A DNA stretch of 16,349 nucleotides from Phoronis pallida (lineage: Eukaryota; Phoronida; Phoronidae), in the NCBI GenBank assembly GCA_028565715.1, contig JAOXYC010223126.1:1-16349 (forward strand), written 5' to 3'. This document shows positions 1 to 7,591 of the stretch, piece after piece. How positions within the stretch are numbered: position 1 is the first letter of the stretch; every line of letters starts with the position of its first letter. The position numbers and the translations under genes were made by a program. The notes under the pieces are model-generated. The model had not been told where the DNA came from. It saw nothing but the letters and a program-made list of their open reading frames with translations, and searched no databases.

Positions 1-592
1 CTAAAAAACCTGTATGATCTTAAGCCACAAAATTCAATAGTGTTATTCACCACTTTTTCATTTGATTTCCAAATTTTCATAACATTTTTTAACAATTGTT
101 GACATGACAACACATTTACCGAAACTTGTAACGAAAGACATTTTGTGAGATGTATTTGGGTTAATCGTCTGTCAAATGCAAAATTATTTGAAACATTGGT
201 AACAAGTATATATGTAGAAAAAAATTGCAAGATGTAATTATGATTTATATTAAATATGAAATCATTTTGACAACATGCTAAGTTGAAATGGAATCTCCCT
301 ACCGTTCTTTTGTTGACAAATGCAAAATAAAAATTAAAAAAAGCTATTAACCTATATTGACTTTTAAACAGTTTTAAGTTATACCAGCTTTAAAGTTGAA
401 TGCTGATTTTATAATCTAAATACTTGGTTAACAAGTATTATTAACACTCAATATTTCTTGATAAACAGTCACACAAACACAACACGGCGTGACCTTGACA
501 TTTCGCATAAACACGTGACCCTGTGTTATGCAATAGCACTGATAGGGTGGCTATAAAAGCCAGTCAATGTAGAAGGTATAGTTAGTTTCAGA
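1..592. other. AT-rich leader region without a convincing gene
   Basis: No ATG-started frame of useful length is visible on either strand. A frame is open from the left edge to a TGA at 100-102 and could be the tail of a gene outside the window, but its composition is too biased to call. An AATAAA at 326-331 could end a plus-strand transcript. Short repeats are present: CAAATGCAAAAT occurs at 173-184 and 317-328, TTGGTAACAAGTAT at 196-209 has a near copy at 424-439, and 91-100 is a perfect palindrome (AACAATTGTT). The right end holds the promoter of the 758-residue gene. This is the longest non-coding stretch in an otherwise dense window, so a regulatory or replication role is possible but unproven. 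Confidence 0.6.
488..583 (+). promoter_or_regulatory. TATA promoter of the 758-residue gene
   Basis: A clean TATAAAA lies at 552-558, 35 bases before the ATG at 593, so transcription should begin around 580-588 and leave a very short leader. Upstream are CGTGACCTTG (488-497) and its near copy CGTGACCCTG (514-523). The first contains TGACCTTGA (490-498), the reverse complement of the monomeric FTZ-F1/SF-1/ERR nuclear-receptor half-site. The second contains the E-box CACGTG (512-517). The TATA box is seen directly; use of host transcription factors is inference from short motifs. Confidence 0.7.
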
Positions 593-2869
593 ATGGCATC
601 AGTTGTTGGAGGTTATAGGTATGTCGATGATGGATACTATTACACACTGTTGAATCCAGGAGACGCTGAGAAGGATGATGTGACATTGCTGTCACTACCA
701 GATAACAAAGCTTGTGGTTTATTCAGAAAACTGTTTGATAATGATTTGCCGCCAGTTCCGTACATTGACGTTGTTAATGGAAATCTTGAAATTGTTGATA
801 CTGTTGATGTACAGAAAGCAGTGGAATGTGTTAAAGATAACTGTGTGACTGTTTTCACGGATGAAATCATACGCACCATATTTGACAAGATTGATAATAA
901 CGCCTGGGATATAGGAAGAATGTTTACATCACATGATTTTATCGAAACAACTGAGGCTGAATTTGTCAACTTTTATCTAAACAAAAAAGCACGACGTTGT
1001 ATAGAGAAAGAAATAAAAGAGTTAATACCGTTTAGATTTTGGGACAACGTATGTTGCCCGAAGTTTAAACAGTATCTATTCATATGTTTTGATGAAGATC
1101 TCTCATGGAGTGAACATCCTTCAATCGTTCTAGAAAAGCGGACACTGAGAAAGATATTTAAACACATAACTGAGTCGATTTCTCAGTTTATATCCATTTC
1201 CATTGGTAGCAGAAGTACACTTAACGATGTCATTGGCAAGGGTGTATATGACTTAACGAAGGAAACGAAGTCTTTGTTTTTACCTAGATACCTAAATCGT
1301 GTGTCGTGTGGATACAGATACACTGACGGAAAATTTTCCTCTTTGATTAGTTCTGAGCAACCGATCGATGGCACCGACTTCACCTGTCCGATATCAGAAG
1401 TTGTAGGTGTTTTGGGAAAAAATGAGGGATCCGTCGAAGGATATGCCGTAGTTAATGAAGGTCACAACAAATCAGTTTCCATCGAACCTTTAGTAGTTGT
1501 AAGATTCAAAAGGCACGAAGACACTCCAGAATCCTATCTGGTGTACGACAAGACAACACATCGAATCATAAAGAAATTTGTGGACAATGATACGCAATCT
1601 GCACTCTGTGTTGTTAGACGATTCATTATTGAAAATGCTGGAGTATTCACGTTCGAATTATACGAATGTAAGAGTCTACAACATGAACTACAGAGGTCCA
1701 ATTTGTTCTTTAAGAACTGTGAATACTTTCCTCCACATCTCAAATTTAACATAATTACGTTCATCAATCTTTATTACACAGAGGAGAGACGGAGTTATTT
1801 CAGAAAGCAAGCTCTTGTTTTGTGTAATAGAAGAAATGAACTGATAAAAGGACTTGTGCGAAGTTGGGATTATTCCAATTTTTACGCTGAAATTGCAATC
1901 AACTGGAACTTAGATCCTTTTCTCAGTAAACTGCTCCGAGTTATGATCGAACTTAGGGTTATTTCAAATTCTGTTAAACAAGACATTGTATCCTTGATTG
2001 GAATAAGTAAACATTACGATTCCTACTTTTTCTATACAGTCAAATGGTTATCAGTTGCGATTATGTACATGACAATTGAAGAAAATGCGACAAATCCTAA
2101 TTTGATTAATGTTGGGGTATCCACTGACGGACTTTTTTATGAGGTTGTTGGAGAGACTGAATTCAAACCAGTGTGTTTTTTACCTATGAAAGTAGAACGC
2201 GAGATGACAAATAGCATATTTCAATCGGCAACTAAATATGTCGGTTTTACCAAAGACGGTAAGCTTGTATATAAAGGATTTTGCTCTAAAAGAACGTTTC
2301 CTCCAATGATTTGTCATTTCGTTGAACAGATGATTAGGGTCTTTCGGTTGACATCTAAGTCGAGTCGGAGTACCTTTCTTAGAGATAAAGAATATATGTT
2401 TTCAACATTCACGAAACCGACAGTTGAGAACTTCGTTTTCCCGGACAAAGTCGTTAGTACCACACAGAAAAGGCATCCGATGAGTTATTATTTCAACGAA
2501 TTAGCACACGATACAAAACTGGTGTACCACAAAGATGACTGTGACGAAATGATTGACAGTCTTCGTAGAACGTCATGGTACAGAAAAAACTCGGGGAGGT
2601 CCGACGATGACGAATTCGTGTCGTCAATAAAGCACACTGGAGATAAATTACATGTTATGTGTACGTATCAAATAAATTTTGAACGTTATTCAAAGCTCTT
2701 ATACGACAAAGCGAAGGTTGTGTTGAAGTTTATACATGATACAGTGGAGCCATTAACAGAAAAAGAGATGTTAGCGTACTGTGGAGAGATAGAAACAGTT
2801 GTCAATACGCACATGAACATGTATACGGTGAATTACACTTGTCGTCCAGGTTTATTGGACTCTTATTGA
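593..2869 (+). CDS. Unknown 758-residue protein with repeated G-x(2-3)-DG motif
   Basis: I do not recognise this protein. The ATG at 593 follows a strong TATA box at the right distance, and the frame runs unbroken to TAA at 2867-2869, followed by AATAAA at 3018-3023, so it is a stand-alone transcription unit. There is no signal peptide or clear transmembrane helix. A short motif recurs: GYRYVDDG at residues 7-14, GYRYTDG at 240-246, GVSTDG at 508-513 and GFTKDG at 551-556, each followed by a hydrophobic or aromatic stretch. This suggests diverged internal repeats, perhaps beta-rich. Charged, Lys-rich segments separate them. Its strong separate promoter and large size would fit a regulatory or tegument-like protein, but nothing in the sequence decides this. 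Confidence 0.88.
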   Translation: MASVVGGYRYVDDGYYYTLLNPGDAEKDDVTLLSLPDNKACGLFRKLFDNDLPPVPYIDVVNGNLEIVDTVDVQKAVECVKDNCVTVFTDEIIRTIFDKIDNNAWDIGRMFTSHDFIETTEAEFVNFYLNKKARRCIEKEIKELIPFRFWDNVCCPKFKQYLFICFDEDLSWSEHPSIVLEKRTLRKIFKHITESISQFISISIGSRSTLNDVIGKGVYDLTKETKSLFLPRYLNRVSCGYRYTDGKFSSLISSEQPIDGTDFTCPISEVVGVLGKNEGSVEGYAVVNEGHNKSVSIEPLVVVRFKRHEDTPESYLVYDKTTHRIIKKFVDNDTQSALCVVRRFIIENAGVFTFELYECKSLQHELQRSNLFFKNCEYFPPHLKFNIITFINLYYTEERRSYFRKQALVLCNRRNELIKGLVRSWDYSNFYAEIAINWNLDPFLSKLLRVMIELRVISNSVKQDIVSLIGISKHYDSYFFYTVKWLSVAIMYMTIEENATNPNLINVGVSTDGLFYEVVGETEFKPVCFLPMKVEREMTNSIFQSATKYVGFTKDGKLVYKGFCSKRTFPPMICHFVEQMIRVFRLTSKSSRSTFLRDKEYMFSTFTKPTVENFVFPDKVVSTTQKRHPMSYYFNELAHDTKLVYHKDDCDEMIDSLRRTSWYRKNSGRSDDDEFVSSIKHTGDKLHVMCTYQINFERYSKLLYDKAKVVLKFIHDTVEPLTEKEMLAYCGEIETVVNTHMNMYTVNYTCRPGLLDSY

Positions 2870-2993
2870 TTGTTGGTAATCGGATGTATTGGATGTCAGT
2901 CTAACGTCACACTTAGTCAAGTACTAATTTTACACAAGCTAGCTTTCCATGTGGACAAATTTAGAACAACGAACAACACGTTAATTGGGTAGT

Positions 2994-3023
2994 TTTATTA
3001 TCTATTGTATGAATGTAAATAAA
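2994..3023. terminator. Back-to-back polyadenylation signals
   Basis: AATAAA on the plus strand at 3018-3023 serves the gene ending at 2869. TTTATT at 2994-2999, which is AATAAA on the minus strand, serves the Vps4-like gene ending at 3047. The two convergent units therefore share a compact region of 177 bases, and their transcripts probably overlap by a few tens of bases at the 3' ends. Confidence 0.7.
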
Positions 3024-3046
3024 TATAATCTTTTTAAAAAATGTTA

Positions 3047-4276
3047 TTACTTTCCCATACCATATTTACGAGTAAACTCTTCATATGCTTCTATCGAAGT
3101 ATGATCGACGGAAGACTTAACTATTTCTTTAGCTTTTATCATAAAGTCAAGCTTGATAGATGGTTTACGCAGCAATGGAGCCTCTATATCTTTGTATGAC
3201 AATGCTACTCCTAAGCAGTTTTCTGGTGTCGTAGGTTCGTATAAACCAGTGATATCATTGAAAAAGAAATGTGTTGCATCAGTTATTTCTCTTAATGTCT
3301 CCAAGTTTGCTTCCCTAGCCAAAATATCTAAATCTGCTGCAGAATAACCTTCGGTTTCTTGACTAATGTGAGTTATTTCTTCCTCGGACAATTCATTTGG
3401 TAAATCATTTAGCTTTACATTTAATATGCTTTGTCTTGACGCCTCATCGGGGAGAGGTATGTATATTCGTTTTTCAAATCTTCTTCTAAAAGCTGGATCT
3501 ATACACCACGGTAGATTTGTTGCAGCCAAAGTTATAACGTGAACTCCAGGAAGCTCATTAACTTGTGTCATACTGTTGAGAAATTCAGTTTTCAATCTAG
3601 AGATGCCACTGTGATCAGACGTTGACCTATCAGAGCATAACGAATCAATTTCGTCTATAAAAACAATTGCAGGACTTTTCTTAGCAGCGTTTTGGTATAA
3701 TTCTTTAATTAACTTTTCGCTTTCTCCTAGCCATTTAGACGTAATGTCTGCCGCTGTTACTTGAAAAAAGCTAAATCTAGATTTAGTCTTCGACGCTACC
3801 GCTCTCGCTAAAAACGACTTCCCTGTTCCTGGGGGACCATACAATAAAATTCCACCCCATGGATTGGTTTTTGAGAAAAAAGAAGGAAAGTCGATCGGGA
3901 GTTCTATAGTTTCAAGTAAAACTTTCTTGGCGTGATCAAGTCCTATAACTTCACTCCAAGGAATAAACGGGGGGTTCTTTAACAGAACTCCACTTAGAGC
4001 AGATGAAATGCTACTTTCATGAATATTTGCTGAGAGTGACTGCGTTTTTTGTAAATAACCATCGACAACCGAAACTATTGAGTCATAATCCACTTTAGAA
4101 GAGCTCGATTGTCTTGGGTCTTTCTTAACTTTTTCAGCAACGTGCAGTAATGTGTCAATTCCCCTTTTGTAGAAATTATATGCAACATCTTTACCATTGC
4201 TCTTGAGTGCGTCATCACCAATTTGTAGTAGCCGAACACCTTCATTTTTCAGTGCAAGCATGTCATTGGTAGTCAT
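3047..4276 (-). CDS. Vps4-like AAA ATPase (MIT-AAA-beta domain)
   Basis: This is a 409-residue homologue of Vps4, the ATPase that threads and disassembles ESCRT-III filaments during membrane scission. Residues about 6-80 form a helical MIT-like domain, which in cellular Vps4 binds ESCRT-III tails. The AAA cassette has Walker A GPPGTGKS (147-154), pore loop KWLGESEK (181-188), Walker B IVFIDEID (204-211, Glu209), sensor-1 Asn254 and arginine fingers in RRRFEKR (264-270). A segment from about 342 to 374 matches the Vps4 beta domain, and the C-terminal helix (395-409) is present, which separates it from spastin, katanin or fidgetin. All catalytic residues look intact. It overlaps the upstream minus-strand gene by 14 bases; Met6, at 4261, is an alternative start without overlap. 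A polyadenylation signal follows. Its role in virus egress is inference. Confidence 0.95.
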   Translation of the reverse strand: MTTNDMLALKNEGVRLLQIGDDALKSNGKDVAYNFYKRGIDTLLHVAEKVKKDPRQSSSSKVDYDSIVSVVDGYLQKTQSLSANIHESSISSALSGVLLKNPPFIPWSEVIGLDHAKKVLLETIELPIDFPSFFSKTNPWGGILLYGPPGTGKSFLARAVASKTKSRFSFFQVTAADITSKWLGESEKLIKELYQNAAKKSPAIVFIDEIDSLCSDRSTSDHSGISRLKTEFLNSMTQVNELPGVHVITLAATNLPWCIDPAFRRRFEKRIYIPLPDEASRQSILNVKLNDLPNELSEEEITHISQETEGYSAADLDILAREANLETLREITDATHFFFNDITGLYEPTTPENCLGVALSYKDIEAPLLRKPSIKLDFMIKAKEIVKSSVDHTSIEAYEEFTRKYGMGK

Positions 4277-5477
4277 TCTTTTTTGCAATATTATCTAAAA
4301 TGGCTAATATCATTTGATGGAAATTATTAGTCTGGGTAATTTTGTCTCGGTGTAAAAAATACCAGTTTTTCGTGTATTTATCAAAAACAACGCCTCTCAT
4401 ACTAATATCTAAATTTCCATCTTCATTTACAAAAAAATCATCCTCAATTATGGTTTCAGACGTAAACACCTTTAAAAATGAGCTGCTCTCTCTTTGGGAG
4501 GATTGGTTTTTGTTTGAAGATATAAGCAGGTAGGATAAAGTAAAAAACAATGCGTAATATGCAGCTGTTGTTACTTCTGCTAACAAATCATACACCATCT
4601 TTTGATTTGCGTCAATATTTTTAGGTGTAACCATTAATATGTCATTTAGCAACACATCCTTAATTTGTTTGTGTTCTGGAAATATTTTTGCATTTATCAC
4701 ATTAAAAAAAGCGAGTCTGAATGTTGTAAGTTTCCCAGTTAAGTCTGTTAAAACTATGTCGTCGGTGCGGTTGTTGTGTGGTGAAGAAGAACGGTTAGCG
4801 ATAAACCAACTATGCATAAATGCAACCATTGTTGAACGACTGCCCAATTGTTGCTGTTCATGAAGTCTAGACATTGCTGCTGGGACAATAAGGTTACAAA
4901 GATACCACTCATATAAATTATGGTATTCCGGTTTCTTCAACACATCGTTGACATTTAAAGCCAAACAAGGATGTCCAGTATATATCTCGTTCAGTGATGA
5001 ACATTCAACAGAGTTTAGAACTTTCATGAATAACTCCCGTTTCCATTGAGCTTTTCCCATTGGGTAAATGTTAGTGAACAAAGCATCCACTGATATACTT
5101 TTAGGAGCCATTTTCCGCTTTTCTTCCATTACTATGTCTTGTCGCTTTAATCGTTCTTTTTGGTTTCTCTCGCAAACTGCATCGTCAATGTAAAGCCGCA
5201 GTGACTCGTTAAAATGGCTACTCATCCTGGGTGAATCATAATCAAAAGTTCTTAGACTTTTCAGAAATTCGGGATGTTTTTTAACATTTGCAATTTCTCT
5301 TAATGAATATGATTCTGCTGACGTTGTTTTGATCCCTTCATCAAGTGATTGATAAAATACATCAACTGCTTTTAAATTATTAGATGACCTTGGATCTACT
5401 ATGATACCCGACATACTATCACTACTGTTGGAAAACACGAAATATTTATCAGTATACTCCAACAGTTCATCAATCAT
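4263..5477 (-). CDS. Unknown 404-residue protein upstream of the Vps4-like gene
   Basis: I do not recognise this protein. The first ATG of the frame is at 5477; any longer form would need TTG. A highly charged, probably helical stretch with many Arg, Lys and Glu lies at residues about 103-122. A hydrophobic segment at about 299-320 could be a buried helix or a single membrane span, and there is no signal peptide. Its stop overlaps the start of the Vps4-like gene by 14 bases and no polyadenylation signal lies between them, so both are probably on 3'-coterminal transcripts. Its own ATG overlaps the ATG of the divergent gene at 5476. The tight coupling makes it a candidate partner of the ATPase, which is only inference. 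Confidence 0.85.
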   Translation of the reverse strand: MIDELLEYTDKYFVFSNSSDSMSGIIVDPRSSNNLKAVDVFYQSLDEGIKTTSAESYSLREIANVKKHPEFLKSLRTFDYDSPRMSSHFNESLRLYIDDAVCERNQKERLKRQDIVMEEKRKMAPKSISVDALFTNIYPMGKAQWKRELFMKVLNSVECSSLNEIYTGHPCLALNVNDVLKKPEYHNLYEWYLCNLIVPAAMSRLHEQQQLGSRSTMVAFMHSWFIANRSSSPHNNRTDDIVLTDLTGKLTTFRLAFFNVINAKIFPEHKQIKDVLLNDILMVTPKNIDANQKMVYDLLAEVTTAAYYALFFTLSYLLISSNKNQSSQRESSSFLKVFTSETIIEDDFFVNEDGNLDISMRGVVFDKYTKNWYFLHRDKITQTNNFHQMILAILDNIAKKNDYQ

Positions 5478-5898
5478 GTTTAAGGTCGACAATTTGGATC
5501 CGAAACCCGATGTAAAACCCGAAGCCAAGCGTAAGAAAAGAGGAGAGGTACTTGCAGCTGAAAAGATATCCGAGTTTGATAACTCTGTTACTAAAACACA
5601 CAATAACGTACAAGAAAAATGTGAAACTGTGACTAAAGAAAATGCCCCCCTTCACCGAACATACCCATGTTATGGATCTAAGTTAAAGGATTTTCAAAAT
5701 AACCTCGATGTAGTTGTGTCGACGATAATACAACATAGATGCAATAAGTTGGCTATCGCCTCATGTGCGGATATCGAAAAGTTAAGAACGCTCTTCAAGG
5801 CTACACTTTCCAACTTGATTGAAGAAAAAAAAGACGTCAATCTTTTGGAGGCGTTGGTTATTTTATCCCAAACAAAGGAGTTTTTCACTTACTTCTAA
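5476..5898 (+). CDS. Small basic protein with a nuclear-localisation-like motif
   Basis: This is a 140-residue protein that I cannot assign. The N-terminal 23 residues are rich in Pro and Lys and end in KRKKR (18-22), a classical nuclear localisation signal type. A polar linker follows to about residue 60. The rest (about 70-135) looks alpha-helical with regular Leu/Ile spacing, and Cys occurs at 49, 65, 89 and 97. The frame is open upstream to an ATG at 5401, but that extension lies wholly antisense to the neighbouring gene; the ATG at 5476 gives a sensible protein. That ATG shares the CATG at 5475-5478 with the divergent gene. An ATTAAA variant signal at 5914-5919 and an AATAAA at 6065-6070 follow. 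Confidence 0.78.
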   Translation: MFKVDNLDPKPDVKPEAKRKKRGEVLAAEKISEFDNSVTKTHNNVQEKCETVTKENAPLHRTYPCYGSKLKDFQNNLDVVVSTIIQHRCNKLAIASCADIEKLRTLFKATLSNLIEEKKDVNLLEALVILSQTKEFFTYF

Positions 5899-5913
5899 AT
5901 AAGAAAAAAAAGA

Positions 5914-6070
5914 ATTAAATACAATGATCTTTATTCGTACATTTTAATATGGTAAAAATACATCTATGACATTCCTTTTAATCTCATCTTGACTACTTAA
6001 AGTAATTATATTTAGAGGTTTTTAATGTATTTTACTGTTAAATGAATTGTCGTCTTATCAAGAAAATAAA
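5914..6070 (+). terminator. Candidate polyadenylation signals after the basic protein gene
   Basis: The gap 5899-6096 is very AT-rich and has no gene. It holds ATTAAA at 5914-5919 and AATAAA at 6065-6070 on the plus strand. TATATTTA at 6007-6014 and TATTTAA at 6073-6079 are possible TATA elements for the next gene; the second is very close to its ATG. Confidence 0.45.
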
Positions 6071-6096
6071 AATATTTAACCGATTGTTTGTCTACC

Positions 6097-6864
6097 ATGC
6101 TACTTATAATTCATTTACACTTCTATTCAGCGTTGTTCGTTTTTATTACTGTCACAATGAAAGAATTACCTAGTAGAGACGGGCATGAGAAGTGCAATAA
6201 ACACCACCTAACTGGACCCAATAAACGAAATACGGTCGTTACGGTCGAACAGTTAAACGAAAAAAAGTACATGTTTTTATTCTACGTTGATTACGCGCAA
6301 GAAACGACGGCAGGCCGTTTAAATGAAACCGCTGCTGCCCATTATTTGAACGAAAACTGCTATTACGAAACAAGACTTGATCCTGATATTGCAACGCTAT
6401 CTGTGCTGTCTGAATTAAATCTTGATGACAAAGTTATAGTTATGAAATCAAACAACATCGAATATACCAATCCCCGTGACACCCCTTATTTTCAGTATAA
6501 CGTTGAAGCAGATTCTATGAAACATAACTCAAAATCACGATTCGTTGACTTACTCATGTCAACGTGTTCAAAGATGAAAAACTTTTACATAGACCAAATA
6601 TCTATAAATTTAATAGATTTGGATTTCGCTGTAGTAAAAATAGTTTCTAATTGTAACAATATACATGAGCTTTTTATAGGTGAAAGTTTGTATTTCATAA
6701 TTCCAATGATGGTATGGAGGAACACTAGGTGTAGGGAAGCCACTGTCTTACATGTTGGTTACAAGGAAGTGTTAAAGAGACGATCGACTGGAATATTTGA
6801 AAATAAGTACATTATTCTAAACAATACACCATCGATTGCGAAGAAACATTTTCTTGCCATATAA
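6097..6864 (+). CDS. Protein with N-terminal signal peptide or signal anchor
   Basis: This is a 255-residue protein of unknown family. From the ATG at 6097 the first 20 residues are strongly hydrophobic with almost no charge, typical of a signal peptide or type II signal anchor; no clear signal-peptidase site is visible. The rest has five Cys (33, 88, 157, 186, 212) and N-glycosylation sequons at Asn76 and Asn242, and no other obvious membrane helix. If the hydrophobic segment is an uncleaved anchor, this is a type II membrane protein; if cleaved, it is secreted or in the ER lumen. A start at Met21 would give a soluble protein with no signal. The next gene follows after only six bases, suggesting shared transcripts. 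Confidence 0.82.
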   Translation: MLLIIHLHFYSALFVFITVTMKELPSRDGHEKCNKHHLTGPNKRNTVVTVEQLNEKKYMFLFYVDYAQETTAGRLNETAAAHYLNENCYYETRLDPDIATLSVLSELNLDDKVIVMKSNNIEYTNPRDTPYFQYNVEADSMKHNSKSRFVDLLMSTCSKMKNFYIDQISINLIDLDFAVVKIVSNCNNIHELFIGESLYFIIPMMVWRNTRCREATVLHVGYKEVLKRRSTGIFENKYIILNNTPSIAKKHFLAI

Positions 6865-6870
6865 ACAAGC

Positions 6871-7551
6871 ATGGATATTGAAAATCTAAAATTACAAGCA
6901 GATTGCATTGAATTTGACGAATTGTCGAAATTAAGAAAATTTGTTATAAAACTGCGTGCTCTAACATACTGTCGAGAAGCTAAAGCAGATGACGTATTAA
7001 GGACAAAGTTAATCGTATTAAAGCACGAGGTTGTACTGATCTTAAGCAAGATTAAAACAATACCAGTTAATATCATTGAATTCGGAAAGATGTGCAATTT
7101 CATGATGCTTCAGACAATTATAGATGACTTTTTGTCTGAAAAATTCTTGGAATCAGTAGACGAGAATCTCATAAGTGCATTGATGGAAGTTAACAAGAAA
7201 TTTTGGACAATAACAATCTATGAACGATCAAAAGAAACGACATTCTACAATGAGCAATTGATGGATCTGGTCAAACAGTATTGTAAAATCACTTCTTACA
7301 TATGCTATTCAAATAAAAAGGAAACCTGGAGGGAAGTTGACTCGATTTGCATACATTGTTTATTCAATAATACACATGTAGGCATAGGGAGGCCGGAGAA
7401 CATTTGCGAAGAACCTTTGATAAACACCTACACACCGTTCGATCATATAACATATAGAAAATATTGTTCACTTTATGTATCTTCACAAGATGAAAACGTT
7501 TGCGTTTCATCCCCATACGACGAAATAATAGCTAATAGACATAACACATAA
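6871..7551 (+). CDS. Unknown protein with helical N-terminus and Cys-rich C-terminus
   Basis: This is a 226-residue protein that I do not recognise. Residues 1-135 look mainly helical, with no membrane segment. The C-terminal part contains Cys138, Cys145, Cys160, Cys163, Cys179, Cys199 and Cys211 with His162, His169 and His192. The spacing C145-x14-C160-x2-C163, with a later His, resembles a metal-binding site; herpesvirus UL31-family nuclear egress proteins have a similar Cys-x15-Cys-x2-Cys arrangement with a distant His. That likeness is only in spacing, and the position near the C-terminus is not typical, so no assignment is made. It starts six bases after the preceding stop and converges with the minus-strand gene at 7592. 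Confidence 0.83.
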   Translation: MDIENLKLQADCIEFDELSKLRKFVIKLRALTYCREAKADDVLRTKLIVLKHEVVLILSKIKTIPVNIIEFGKMCNFMMLQTIIDDFLSEKFLESVDENLISALMEVNKKFWTITIYERSKETTFYNEQLMDLVKQYCKITSYICYSNKKETWREVDSICIHCLFNNTHVGIGRPENICEEPLINTYTPFDHITYRKYCSLYVSSQDENVCVSSPYDEIIANRHNT

Positions 7552-7591
7552 ACGAACATTTAGTCACGAACATAATTCATTGTCTACATGT

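Noticed and set aside
1-102. Open frame on the plus strand from the left edge to a TGA
   Set aside because: About 33 residues, very rich in Phe, Thr and Ile as expected from AT-rich DNA; too short to separate from chance.
421-437. Inverted repeat TACTTG-GTTAA-CAAGTA as a hairpin terminator or structured RNA
   Set aside because: Arms of six bases in AT-rich DNA are expected by chance; no T-run or conserved context supports a function.
640-1767. Several minus-strand open frames of 64-109 codons
   Set aside because: They lie wholly opposite the 758-residue gene, look unlike proteins, and have no promoter or neighbour support.
3047-4276. Host contamination as the source of the Vps4-like gene
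   Set aside because: The gene is intronless, overlaps a neighbouring viral-type gene and shares the local AT-rich composition and polyadenylation layout; only read mapping could settle it fully.
5401-5475. Upstream extension of the small basic protein to an ATG at 5401
   Set aside because: It would add 25 residues coded entirely antisense to the neighbouring gene, with no domain gained; the ATG at 5476 gives a sound protein. Not fully excluded.
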